64,000 nucleotides of DNA from Serinus canaria (lineage: Eukaryota; Chordata; Aves; Passeriformes; Fringillidae), in the NCBI RefSeq assembly GCF_022539315.1, contig NC_066337.1, positions 5,483,930-5,547,929 of the forward strand, read 5' to 3'. Numbering within the stretch: position 1 is the first letter of the stretch; each line of letters begins with the position of its first letter. The notes beneath the pieces were generated by a model that saw only the letters and a program-made list of their open reading frames with translations, made no database searches and had not been told where the DNA came from. A program made the position numbers and the translations under genes. Positions 23,740-34,719 of the stretch are shown one piece after another.

Positions 23740-24140
23740 AAATATAAATAAAGAGAGGGAAGTGCAGCATTTTGATGACTCATGTAATATTCATTTCGAA
23801 TAAGTTTGTACACGATTCTATTAAAAAAAAAAAAAAAAGGCAGACATTCCATAAGATTTTTTGGGGTTTTTTGTTTTGGTTTTTGGTTTTTTGTTTTTTT
23901 GTTTTTTTTTTTCAAGCTCCAATTTGCTGCTGGCAAGGAGCAGAGCTCGGGTCTTTTATGGGTATTAGTTCCATAGTGTATAGCAGGAGGCAGAGGAAGT
24001 TTAATTATGATTCACTGAGCCACATTGTGGGTATGTTTTAAAGCCACTTAATTAGTGTAGAAATATACAGCTGTAATTATCCTGAAATATGGCCTAATTA
24101 ACCTATCGAAAACCCCTGCACGTGGCTCAGGAAACTTGGA
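23740..24140. other. CNE-like segment interrupted by A and T tracts
   Basis: The first part has gatgactcatgtaatattc and cgaataagtttgtacacg. Then come A16 at 23823-23838 and a T/G-rich tract at 23857-23912. After those the sequence reads tttaattatgattcactgag, cacttaattagtg, agctgtaattatcc and gcctaattaacctatcg. The density of TAATTA-type sites is the highest in this part of the window. The homopolymer tracts look like later insertions that split one element. Confidence 0.32.
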
Positions 24141-24654
24141 AGCATTAACAGTCTATTAATACAGCGGGGCTGACAGCCCATCCTGCTCACATTTGGGAGC
24201 AGGAACCTCCTCCCGTGACCTCCCATTGAGCAGAGATTCCTGGGGCAGGTAAATCCTGCCCTCTCCCTCAGCTGGAGCTGCTCCTGCCACAATCTTTGGG
24301 AATCTGTTGGAATAAAGCTGCTGCAGTCCTAAAGCATCCAAACCTTTGCTCTGTCCTCTTCCTCAGGGCTGAAATTCATCTCCTGCTCCCTGCAGCCCTC
24401 AGCAGACATTCCTGCAGGCTCAGGGTGTCCCTTCAGCCCTGCTGGCACTGTCCCCTCTCTGGAACCAGGAGCATTGAAGCTGCAAGGGGCCATTCCCTGC
24501 TGGATGCATCCCCAGCCCTGGAGCAGAAGGGAGATAATCAGGGAGATAGCTGAAGCACAGCCAAGCAGAAAGGTGATGGCCAAAGGTCTCCTGTTCAGGG
24601 CTGGGTGTTAAAGCTGATAAAAGCTGGGAAAAGCAATTATCACTCCAGAGGCAC
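24141..24654. other. Noncoding sequence, nothing specific recognised
   Basis: GC-moderate unique sequence between a CNE-like block and a CR1 tail. No structure is recognised. Confidence 0.45.
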
Positions 24655-24795
24655 CGAGATATCCAAGGCCTGGCAGTGCCCAAGGAAGGTTGAACAGGGC
24701 TGGGAGCAGCCTGGGACAGGGGAAGGTGTCCCTGCCATGGCTGGGGTGGCCCTGGATGGGCTTTAAAGTTCCTTCCCACCTGTGATTGTATCACA
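24655..24795 (+). mobile_element. CR1 LINE 3' end fragment, sense
   Basis: A short CR1 tail: gatatccaaggcctggcagt, gagcagcctgggacagggg, aaggtgtccctgccatggc, then gggctttaaagttccttcc and a GATTGTATCACAGA end. It is 5'-truncated, diverged, and in the same orientation as the other sense copies. Confidence 0.8.
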
Positions 24796-24884
24796 GATCT
24801 TCCCCAGCCATCCTGGAGACCCAAGGAATTTGCCCTTGGAATGTTGCTTAGAGGAACTTCTACAAAGCAAAACAGCAAATGAAT

Positions 24885-25000
24885 GCCCTGCCCCTTATTC
24901 CATCATTTTACAGGTGAGGAAACCGAGGCACAGGCTTGGAAATTTCATTCCTGACTCTGCCTTCCTCAGGCCCTGCTCCAACAATCAGGCCACACTGGGA
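24885..25000 (+). mobile_element. MIR-like ancient SINE relic (3' part)
   Basis: ccatcattttacaggtgagg followed by aaaccgaggcacaggc matches the well-known MIR-type core (cattttacagatgaggaaac-tgaggcac). A diverged tail then follows (attcctgactctgccttcct, ...caggccacactg), like the usual gagtcctgactccca and agaccacactg ends. The tRNA-like head is absent. The family is assigned from memory. Confidence 0.6.
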
Positions 25001-26120
25001 AAACTGATTTTAACAAAGCTTCATCTCCCAGGAAGGAGCATTTATTCCTTCCACTTGAGCTGAAAAGACAATCCCTGGATTGGCAGGGAGGGGTGGTGAG
25101 AGGGAGAGGGGAAGGCAGGGAGGAAGCAGCTGGCACGAGGTTCTTCAGGCAGAGCACAGCCCCAAATATTCCAGCAGTGTCTTCATCCTCTCGGTGATCA
25201 AAGCAACCCAGATTGAATCCGGCTTGTAATCATCCACAGGGTAGTTTGCTTCAAATTCCCCTAATTATGGAAGTGCAGCAAATGACTGCTCCATGCTGAA
25301 CTGAATAGGAAATTGAAGGCTCCCACAACCCAACTGCTGCCACGGGGGCTTAAAGACAAAGCAGGAGGGAGGTTCAGAGGGAAGGAGAGACAAAGAAATG
25401 CAGGTGGAAATGAGCAGGGAGAGGAGGGGAGGACCAAGGGAGGGAGGGAATTGTCTCTCTCCTGCATCCCTCTGGGATGCCCCCAGTTTTGGAGAGCTGA
25501 GAGATGAGGAGAGCACTGCATGCAGCCTTGCTGAGCTGGCCCTGCCACTTCCCCAGCAATTGTGACACTTGGCAGTGTGCCACAGGCAGTGTTTTGACCA
25601 GAGCTTCTGGCTGAAACCCAGAGAGCTCATCTGAGCACCATCCTGCCCGAAATCAGGAGTGGGGCACCTCTCTGGACAAATAATCTGTATTATTTTCTCT
25701 CAGAGTGCTCTTGCAGTGCCAATTCCTCATGAGAGGTGACAGCAGGTACCACAGAGGGCTCGGCTGAGTCACTTAGAGACAAGGGGCTGGGAGAGGCTGT
25801 TCTGAGCTAACAAGAGGTATTCTCTTCCAAATTTACCTCCATTTTAGGGCAGCTCTGGGAGCAAGGCCTCTCCTTGTCCTCTTCAGACAAGCTGTGCCCA
25901 GGATCCTGATGGAGTTGTCTTGCTCTGGATGCTCAGTACTGAGTGTGAGGGGGAATTCTGCTGCCTCCATCTCTCTCAGGAGCACACACAGGCTGTGATT
26001 AAGCAGAGCACTTTGCTTACTTAATATCAGTGTCACTCCCAGAGCCCCGGAATGAATGAGCTCAGCAGTGCAGAGCAGAGCCTGAGCTTCCCTCAGTCAC
26101 AGGCGGCTGCTTGGGCTCCA
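25001..26120. other. Noncoding sequence, nothing specific recognised
   Basis: Includes a purine-rich stretch at about 25370-25445 (gggaaggagagac... gaggggaggacc). No gene or named repeat is recognised. Confidence 0.45.
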
Positions 26121-26144
26121 TCCTCCTCCTCCTCCTCCTCCTCC
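26121..26144. repeat. (TCC)n microsatellite
   Basis: Eight perfect TCC units. One plus-strand frame reads it as poly-Ser, but that frame has no other protein features. Confidence 0.95.
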
Positions 26145-26399
26145 TTCCAGCACAACACATCAAAAGCTGCCTGCAGGAGTCAAATCCTCCTCCTGGGAAT
26201 GCCACCCCCCTCAGAAACCAGTGCTGGGGTGGGAGAACACCACAGACAAGTGTAATTCATCCCACCCGGGTGTTCCTACTGGAATAAACCCTCCAGTTCC
26301 TTTGAGATAAACAACAACAGAAAATAAACACCCCACAAAAATGGGTGTTTTTGCCAGCAGCTTTGGTGGGGCTCTTTTCAGCAATCTCCAGCCTGGAGG

Positions 26400-26725
26400 A
26401 GTGGCTGTGCTGAAAGGAGTTCAAGTGGGAAGGGACCCCAGGGCTGCTCTACCCAATCTTCTGCTGGAAGCTTGGTGGGGTCAGAGGAGCTCACCCAGGA
26501 GGAGGAGTTTAGGTTGGATATCTGGAATAAATTCTCCCCTGAGAGGGTGGGCAGGCCCTGGCACAGGGTGCCCAGAGGAGCTGTGGCTGCTCCTGGATCC
26601 CTGGCAGTGCCCAGGGCTGGGTTGGAGCACCTGGGACAGTGGGAGGTGTCCCTGTCCCTGGCAGGAGTGGGAAGGGGGGAGTTGAAGGTTCCTCCCAACC
26701 CAAACCATCCTGGGATTGTAAGGTT
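26400..26725 (+). mobile_element. CR1 LINE 3' end, sense
   Basis: From about 26500 the CR1 order is clear: gaggagtttaggttggata, ggaataaattctcccctgag, ggccctggcacagggtgccc, ggatccctggcagtgcccag, gggaggtgtccctgtccctg, aggttcctcccaacccaaac and an end at gggattgtaagg. The 100 bases before this (gttcaagtgggaagggaccc, ...ctacccaatcttctgc) look like a short antisense CR1 end, so two oppositely oriented fragments may abut. Confidence 0.88.
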
Positions 26726-27589
26726 TGGTCCAGTCTGGTCCTGAAAACTTCCAAGGGTGGCAGTGGGCAGGATGAGGAATTTATGGGCTCAGGAGGCACC
26801 AGTGGGAGAGGAGGAAACTGAGATTTGGTGAACGAGCAGCAAAGGAGGTTTTGCAGGAGAATGTTTTGTTCTCCCTCATCATGGACACTGGCCCAGCCAG
26901 AGGCACCAACCCCAGCCACAACACGAGCTCTGAGCCTTGCCCAGGCACCCTCTGGCCCATCCTGGCCTCCCTGGCATGGGGTGGCACAGGACATTTGCCT
27001 AACGAGGGGATTGCAATTAGCACCTCAGCCCTGTCTCTGTTGGAGCCCAGCCACTGGTGTGAAATGGTGCAGGAAAATGATCCCGAGGCAGCTGCTGGTG
27101 CTGCTGTAAAGGGGCTGTGCTCCTGCAGACTTCACCCACTTTTCAGACCTCAAAGTCTTCCATCCTCCCCTCAGCTCCCCCTTCAGAGCTTTGTCAAAGT
27201 CCTGTCTCATTCCTGTCACCTGGAAGGACCTTCTTCCCATCCCCTTTTTCTAATTCTAATAAAAAATGTCGTTTCCCACCAAAAAGTGGTTTTAATCTCT
27301 ACAACACCATTTTAATGTCCTCCAACACCCATAAAAAGGGAGTTAAGCCCTGACCATGTGAGAATTTCTCTTTCTCAAGGGGGAGCAGTGGCTGCCCAGG
27401 ATTTAAAGCTCTGCAGTGGAGCAGAGTCTGAGGGCCCAAATTAGCTCCTTTTTCCACTTCAGATGTAACATTTCTCTTTCCTATCTCAGTGTAAATCCAG
27501 GTGAACACAGGGGGTTAAATATTTTCATCACATGCAGTGGCACAGGACTGTCCTTCTTTTTCCTTAATCCAGGTGCTTTTCTCCCCCCA
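26726..27589. other. Noncoding sequence, nothing specific recognised
   Basis: Open frames up to 154 codons on the plus strand have no family and overlap other frames. No repeats are recognised. Confidence 0.45.
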
Positions 27590-28145
27590 GAGCTGTTTAT
27601 TTCATAGTCAACTTCCAATGTCATTTGTACCTTGTTTTGCATCACTGTAAATCATTTCATTAATGAAAAAGAAAAAAAAAACCAACCAAGTCATTATAAA
27701 GCAAATATACAAAATATGCAGAGCTAATCTCTCCCTTATATTGCAAGGATTAAATAAACAGAAATATCAGCAGAAAGTATTCCAGACACGTTGGGCTGCC
27801 ATAAAATCTGCTAGGTGAACTGTTCATTTACATATTCCCCAAATACAATGGGATGACACTTTTGAAATTAAAAACTGATGATACAAATGGCATTTAAAGT
27901 TCATTTAATATTATTTGTTAAAATTTCACTGACAAATCTGTCATGTGCGAGGCAGATCCTATTACTAGGAGGAGGAAAAAAAAAAAGCAATTGAAATCCA
28001 AACCCACCCTAACACTGAAGGGTCTATTAAGACAGTAGATGAAAATTTGCATTATCAAATAATCCTAACAGGAGAATTTATAAATGGAAATGTAAACTGT
28101 GCAAGGTTTTAAATGTTAATTCATCCCCATAACTAGTTTCATAAA
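27590..28145. other. AT-rich CNE-like segment
   Basis: About 550 bases, strongly AT-rich and almost free of simple repeats. Words include aatcatttcattaatgaaaa, agtcattataaagcaaat, tgttcatttacatattcccc and aatttcactgacaaatctg. With 23740 and 47380 it is one of the best CNE candidates in the window. The two short A runs (about 27668 and 27975) are the only low-complexity parts. Confidence 0.35.
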
Positions 28146-28839
28146 CAGCTTGACTGTGTTTCTGCTGGAGACAAGGCAGAGATGTTTCCCTGGGGGATTG
28201 GGAGTACCCAGGCAGCAGCAGCTGCGTTTGAGAGTAGCAGACCTGGAGGCACCTGGGATTCAGAGCAGGTGGATGAACCCTGGCTGTGCCTGGATCCCAC
28301 CCCAGCCCTGGTTTGGGCATCTCTGTGCCCCTTTCCCACCCATTCCTGAGTGTCCCACCCCCCTGCACAGCACCATCCCCAGATCCTAAACCCCTGAACT
28401 CCTGCAGAGCACTGACCCCATCCCTTGGCCTGAAACTTGGAAAATGATCCCACTGCCCAAAAAGATGCAGAGGGAAACTCTTTTATCCTGGTTGAATGAC
28501 AGGTGGCTCACGCACTACTTAAAAGCTGGCAGATATTTGGATTTCTTTTTGTTTGTTTATTTATTTTCCCCTCACATAAATATGGAAGGGAAGCACTGCA
28601 GGTGAAATGGTGCATGGAGATTAATCTGGTTCATAGCCCTCATAAATATTAACAGGCTGGTAAACGTGTAACCTTATTTCTTTGTCCCTCTGCTCTCATC
28701 TCTTCCAAGCTATTTTCACCAGAGAAGGTTAAGTAGGTTGGTAAATGAGACCATGGAAAAAGAGGAGGTGTTCATGCAGAGCCAGTACACAGAGAGTGGG
28801 ATCAAAGATTAATAATGACTTCCTTTCATCCTTAGCTCC
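28146..28839. other. Noncoding sequence with an AT-rich 3' half
   Basis: 28146-28480 is GC-moderate with nothing recognised. 28490-28810 is AT-rich (tttgtttgtttatttatttt, ctcataaatattaacagg) with mild CNE texture. Confidence 0.4.
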
Positions 28840-29115
28840 GGAGAATGTCATGCATGACTGTCAGGATGACCAGCGACTTACGGCACGAGGAATGATGACG
28901 TACAGTTAAGGTACAGGACTCATATCATAAGTCCGGTCTATGCCGCCTGCATTCACTCCTCATGACATTCCTGAAGTCACTGCATCCTGCTTCATTCATG
29001 CCTTCATGCATTCCTCAATTCCTTCATATACCTTCCTCCCTGCAGTCCGGCCTTCCTTACTGCCTTACGTTCCTTCCGCTCTTCCTTCCTGCCTTCGTTC
29101 CTTCCTCCTTCCGTT
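28840..29115. repeat. Irregular TTCA/TTCC microsatellite-like tract
   Basis: The segment opens with odd, CpG-bearing near-repeats of ATGA/CATGA (gtcatgcatgactgtcagg, aatgatgacgtacag), passes into noisy TTCA units (cattcatgccttcatgcatt) and then into noisy TTCC units (ttccttccgctcttccttcc). Interruptions occur every few units and often create CpG. This is either a decayed compound microsatellite or a poorly polished consensus of a long array. Confidence 0.6.
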
Positions 29116-29127
29116 CCTCCGTCCTTC

Positions 29128-29225
29128 AGCCTCCTTTCAAACAAATTTTTCTCTCCTTCTTCCTTTTCAAACAGAATTTTTCTCTTCTTCCTTTTCAAAC
29201 AGAATTTTTCTCTCCTCTCCCCTTC
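29128..29225. repeat. 28-30-bp minisatellite, three units
   Basis: The phrase tttcaaacagaatttttctc repeats with caaac starts at about 29138, 29168 and 29196, giving periods of 30 and 28. The first unit reads caaacaaatttttc, one base group different. It directly continues the TTCC-rich tract and is pyrimidine-rich on the plus strand. Confidence 0.85.
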
Positions 29226-30839
29226 CAGCAATTCCACCACATGAAAAGCTGAGTTGGGAATGAACAGACACTTTCATTTCCACTCTAATAAAATATATCT
29301 GGGGGAAAACAGTGGAGGAAAAGCTTCACCCACAGATTAAAGCATCAGCTCTTGTCCCTAAGGAATTTTTCCTGGAGGATGGAGATCCCTGAGCGAGGTG
29401 GGAGCTTGGTGCCACAGGAGGGACCTGAGTGAAAAGGGCATGAAATGCACAAGGAGGTTTCTAACACCGGGATTTATCTGGGACTCCCAGCACTCCCAAA
29501 ATTACTGAGGTGACTCTTAGAAAAGCAGAAGGATGGAGCCATCAGGCCACAGAGCCCTCAGAGTCTGGCTGCAGCTGTCAAAGTGTTTCTGGGTTCTGGA
29601 GGGGACTCCAGGCTGGGGAGATGGGGACAGGGAGAGGTCAGTGCTGCTCCCTGAGCAGGAAAGGAGGGGACAGCAGGGACATTCTCCCTGCTGACAGAAG
29701 GCTCTGCAGCCTGCAGGGGCTTGGGGGTGAGCACTGGAGCTCAGCCTCACACCACGGGCTGCTTCACACCACGGGCTGCTGGCCCTGCTCAAACCTCTTC
29801 TGTAAAAAAGCTGCTGGGGCTGGAGGAACTGGCAGGGCTTCCTTTCACACCCATCTCCTGGGTCATGGGGGATGTTCTCCCCTGAGCAGGGAGGGGGTTC
29901 CTCAGCCCCCCAGGGGCAGCACAGGACTTTGGGGTGCTCACAAGCAGGGACTGCACAAAGGTCTGGAGCTGCAGCTTGGGTTGTGTCTCCTCTTCCCAAT
30001 CCCTGTGGGGCTGGAGTCCTCCAGGCAGCAGAGAGTGAGAGGCAGAGAGACACAAACACAATTTAGTAAAGGACTGTTTCTCCAGCAATTAACATTTGTG
30101 TCCTGCTGGTTTTATTTCCTGTGTCCATGTTTTTCCACCCAGCAGCACAAATGATGTGGGTTTCAAAGCAATCATGCCATTTTCTGTTAGCTGATCTTTT
30201 AATGCCGAGGATTTATGAAAGATGGCACCCTATATTTTTGTGTTTACATGGATCATTGCTGAATTGGAACTCATCCTGCTTTCATGAAAGGATTCCTCCC
30301 TTTTTGGCAGAGCAAAGGAGTTTGTTTTCAAATCTAGCCTATGTGAAAGATCATGTGGCCATGAAGGAAATCTTGAATCCGTTCCAGGTGCTGAGTCTCA
30401 TGAAGGCAGATCTGTACCAAAACCTCTCACACTTGCAGTTTCAGATATTTTCAGCAGGGAAAACCCTCAGCTTGGCGAAATCTCACAGAGGAGACATATT
30501 TCACTGACATGAGCTTTCCTGAAAGACAAAATGGGAATTACAAACAAAGGAAGGAAGGGGGAGAAAAAAGCATCTGAGATTTTGTACAACATTGCTGTTG
30601 ATCAGCTGCCCTGAAAAGCAGCCACTGCTGGGGAGAGCAGAGAGCCAAAAATCTGCACCAGGTGAGGATGCAGATGGGGACTGGGAGAGGAACCCAAAAT
30701 CCGGGGAGCAGAGGGAAATGGTGCTGGATTTGGAGCTGGCTCTGGGTTCTACCAGCACCAATCAGATACTGGGTAGAACATCTGCACTCCTCTTCCTCGC
30801 TGGGGGTGGGTTGCTGTTGGTGTTCTTGGTTTTTATAGA
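29226..30839. other. Noncoding sequence, long but unsupported open frames
   Basis: Contains a 214-codon plus frame (29510-30154) and a 128-codon plus frame (30121-30507). Neither shows a domain, a signal peptide or Met-proximal context, and antisense frames of 180 and 99 codons overlap the first. A 17-bp tandem duplication (cacaccacgggctgctt) lies at 29748-29781 inside the longer frame. Confidence 0.45.
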
Positions 30840-31420
30840 GATGGGGTGACTGAGAGGTGTTTGAAAAGATTTTATTCTATTATTCATCTTGATAAATGCT
30901 GAGATACAAGAAATGTCAACCTCAACACCATTCTATCAGAAACTAACCTAGTTCTTAGTTATAATACTTTATAAATGTTCTTCAGCTTATTAACTTGTAA
31001 TAATACAGTTACAATAACAATACTACTCTTACTACTAACCACTTATATTTTTTCTCTACAGAGTCTTGCTATAATACATCTTTCACCTTTCTAATTTTCT
31101 AAAATATTTCATCTTTTTATAAAACCATATTTTAAAACTTATTAAAGCTTATTTCTAGTTCAGTCTCTCTCTCAACAATATCATCTCTATTTGATAACTT
31201 TCTAAAGTCAACACACCTTACCTCAGTATTTCCATATAAATATACAAAATAATAATAATAATAATATACAGAACTGTATAAGCTTCCTGTCAAATTTTAA
31301 GAATTCTTTACAAATCCATTTCTCTCAGACCCCAGCAGAGTCCTGGGACACACCCTGGATTGAGCCCCCTCAGTCACTCCCAGGCAATCCATTCCTGGGG
31401 GCCTCTCCTGCCAAAATCCA
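30840..31420 (-). mobile_element. AT-rich LTR-like island, minus strand
   Basis: About 400 bases of very AT-rich sequence lie abruptly between GC-moderate flanks. On the minus strand it ends with AATAAAATC (plus GATTTTATT at 30868-30876) followed within about 20 bases by caaacacctctcagtcaccc, a layout like an LTR polyadenylation signal and R/U5. The upstream side (plus 31310-31420) is GC-richer, like a U3 start. An (AAT)n run sits at 31248-31265. No TG/CA ends or target duplications could be fixed, so other AT-rich elements remain possible. Confidence 0.4.
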
Positions 31421-31442
31421 ACTAAAATCCAGAGGCAAAACG

Positions 31443-31540
31443 CCAGGGATGCACATTCCAAACCAGGGATGCACATTTCAAACCAGGGATGCACATTCCA
31501 AACCAGGGATGCACATTCCAAACCAGGGATGCACATTCCT
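31443..31540. repeat. 20-bp minisatellite, five units
   Basis: ccagggatgcacattccaaa starts at 31443, 31463, 31483, 31503 and 31523. One unit carries a C-to-T change (cacatttcaa) and the last is partial. It abuts the AT-rich LTR-like island. Minus-strand frames read it as repeated Cys/Ile/Pro/Gly/Leu peptides, a by-product of the repeat. Confidence 0.95.
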
Positions 31541-34500
31541 GCATGGAATTTCCCAGTCCATGTGAAAGTGAGTAAGGAAAGGAAACAAGCAGGGAGCCAG
31601 GAGGGTTTGGTGGTGCTGGTGGCTCAGCTGTGGAGGTGTTGGCTGTGTCTCATTCCATGAAGGTGATGCTGCTGTGCCTCCATGGAGTGTTTTATGAGCT
31701 CTGCTGGAAGATCAGCTCATGCCAGGCTTGTGTGGATCCACCCTGAGTTGGTAGCACCCTGCTCTTGATGGAAAACCCTGGGTTTGTTCCACCTGGGAGG
31801 AAATATTTCTCCAGCAGCCTGCAAAACAACGTGTTGCCTCACCTGCTGGCTTCTGATACCCATCAGAAAAAGTTCACTGGCAGAGAAACAATCACCAGCA
31901 GCTCCTGGAAGTGTTCAGAAACTGCTTCAGGAAGGGTCTTAGGGCTTGGGAGAGCAGCAGAGCCATCCTGCCTCTGCCAACTTGAAAGAATCCGAATTTC
32001 TGGCAAGAACAGCAACAAAAAGGATGATAAAAGGGGCTGGGCAGGGGCTGTGAAGGGCAGGGACCTTGCAGCAGCTCACACTTGCCATCCTGGCTCCTCA
32101 AGCTCGGATTCCCATGCAGAAGGAGCCATTGATTCCCGTGACTAATGGGGGCTTTGAGGAGGAGAGTGTGCCAGATCAATATGCAATCCTCAGTACATGA
32201 ATCACTCCAGCTTCCCCAATTTATTCCCCTCCAAATCCAATGGATGAACAAAAGAGAAATAAATATACACAGCCGGGCTGGGGGGGCCCAGGAAGGCAGG
32301 TGGGGAGGCAAATCTCATAAGGGATAATTAACTGGCTTTTATCATTCTAACAAAGCATTAAGCCAGTAAATCTATGGAAATGGGAATACTCCAGAGGGTC
32401 GTTACTGGCAGAAAGCAGAAGCTCTGGAAAACTGCTTGTCTTCTCCAAGTGGCTTGGGTTGAGCAGAGGAAGGCCCTGGGTCCAGCCAGGACAGCATCCC
32501 ACATTCCCATGCTGGAGATTCCCCTCCCCACTGCCCTCCCAGAGCTCCTCCAGGCTGGGGGAAAGCTAGAGGTGCAAAAAAAAAAAAAAAAAGGGTAAAT
32601 TTAATTCAAAAGAGGAGAAAACTTATATTCTCTGGAGATGAGGCAAGAGAAAATGATCGTTTCTTCCCCTTGGGGTGAGCAGTGCCCAGCAGCAGAGCTG
32701 CTGCCCAGCCTGGCACAGGCAGAGAGTCCCCTGAGAGGTTCTGGGTGCAGAGATCCCCCACACCCAGGTCCTGCAGACATCCCCCAGCCTGCTCACGTTG
32801 CACCAAACAGGGAGAGGAAAAAGCATGGGGCAGAAAACAATTTTTTCTGACTGACAGAAATCTGTCTCAAATTGAAGCAAAATGTCGATGTGTTGCCAAT
32901 TTTCCCCAGATGACCAGTAGAAATACACTTTAGATTGGGTTATTCCTTTCCTCCAATAACTTTAGATTGTTCCATTTTGATTTGAAGCTTTAGGGTATTT
33001 TAAAGCATTCAAGTTTAAACTTCAAGTGAAAGGGTAAATTTGGACTCAGACTTTCCCAGACTTTGTGTCCTGATTGCATGAGACTGGGGTGCCTTGATAA
33101 TTTCAAACCGTGTTTTTCCAACTCAGAAAATTCCTCGTGAACGCTTCCAAATCTTGAATAGTTCTGCTACAACAAATGAGCACTTTTCAGTGAAGGACAA
33201 AAATGCATCTCGGGGAAAAAATTGCCACTGTGTCTGCCTGTCAGAGGCAATCTCATGCTCACCATTCTCCTTCCAGTTCTCTCCTGCTTTTTAATCTCCC
33301 CACATTCCCAAATGCAACACGGGAGAGATTTGGGACAGATTTAGGACAGATTCCCACCCTCTGCCATAGAAACGACCCTTCCCTGTGACCCAGCTGAAGG
33401 CAGGGGGTTTTTAGCATGGGAAGGCCATTAAAACCTTGTTGTTTTAAAGGTTTAAATTTACATTTTAAGTCCTGAATTTACAGGCAGAACCTCAGGTGTG
33501 ACTTCAGCCTCGCTGCAGTTGTGTTTCCAGTGCTTTTCCTCATCTCCCACCCCATCCAGAAGGATTTCCTCCTTTCTCCACTTCCCTCTCAGTGTAATTC
33601 CAGCTGAGGCTGGAGGATGCATGGGAGGCTGTGTGACATCTCAGAGTGAGCTGTGACAGGTCACAGGGGGCTGTGACCTGGGAAAAGCATCCCAGGCACT
33701 GGAGTGGGGTGGGATCATCCCTGACAGCAGCTTGGGGACCAAACCAGGTGGAATTCCCGTATTAAAATGCCAAGTATTGGGAAAATTCGGGTAGGAAAAG
33801 TTAGGAATGCTCTGAAAAGAGCTCTGGCCACAACCTAAGGGAATTATTAGGGAAAGGAGGGGAAAAATAACCTGGATTTTGCCCCTGGAAATCCATCCCT
33901 GCCCCGTACCTTCCCAGGAGAGCACGGTGAAGCAAACCCTGGGGTCACTGAGCTTCATGAAGGGCACAGATCTGTCCTCCAGCCCCTTCCTTGTCAGCAG
34001 AATGTTCTTAAAACCTGTTTATTTAACAGGCAAAGCATTTACCAGCACAAAAAAAAAAAAAAGAGCAATATTAAACAATAAAAGCCCTGGCCGCTCTGAA
34101 GAGATGACAAACTCAGAAAATTCAGAAATTTTCCCCTTCATGGGCAAAATTCCTCTTCCTGCCTCCCTGGTGAAAGGAATAGCAGATTTGTCTTTCCAGA
34201 CAAGCTCTGGGTCTGCTGGTGGATCAAACCAGCACTGGGAGAGAAAAGAAACAACAGGAAGGATTGTACTGATTGATGAATGGAAAGAGAGATTTGCTTT
34301 TACAAATAAACTTTAGGTTTGCTGAGAAATGAAATTAGACATTGAAAGGTGAAAGAAACAACGGGGAAGAAAAACCCCTAAATTCCATAAGAATTAAAAG
34401 TGAAAAGGGAGGGTTGTACATTAGAGGGGAATCTCTGGGATCAGGTGTTCTGGGGAGTCTGAACCTCTCCAGTCCCTCAGAAATGGGGAAAGAGAGAAGG

Positions 34501-34719
34501 GAAACGTGGCTGGAAATTGGGATAAAAAGGAGGCTGCACCCTCCAGAAATGGGAGAGACCCCAGGGGATGCCCCATGGCCTCTGCCTTGAGTGGAATAAG
34601 TCAAAGGACTCCTCTGTCTCCTTTTTGGACAGAAACTTCTGGTGTCTGTGGGTGTTTTTTCCCGACTCTGGGAATTCCCCCCTCCCCTGCAGGAGGCAGG
34701 GCTGTGCCACCCCTGGCGG
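31541..34719. other. Noncoding sequence with A tracts, nothing else recognised
   Basis: Unique sequence with A17 at 32576-32592 and A14 at 34049-34062. The part around 32160-32370 (gatcaatatgcaatcctcag, gaaataaatatacacagcc) and the AT-rich part at 32930-33200 have mild CNE texture. No gene is recognised. Confidence 0.45.

Noticed and set aside
29510..30154. 214-codon plus-strand open frame
   Set aside because: It has no domain, contains a 17-bp tandem duplication and is overlapped by a 180-codon antisense frame. Such frames are expected occasionally in 64 kb of GC-moderate DNA.
31297..31536. 79-codon minus frame with repeated Cys/Ile/Pro/Gly/Leu peptide
   Set aside because: It is a translation of the 20-bp minisatellite and ends in AT-rich LTR-like sequence.
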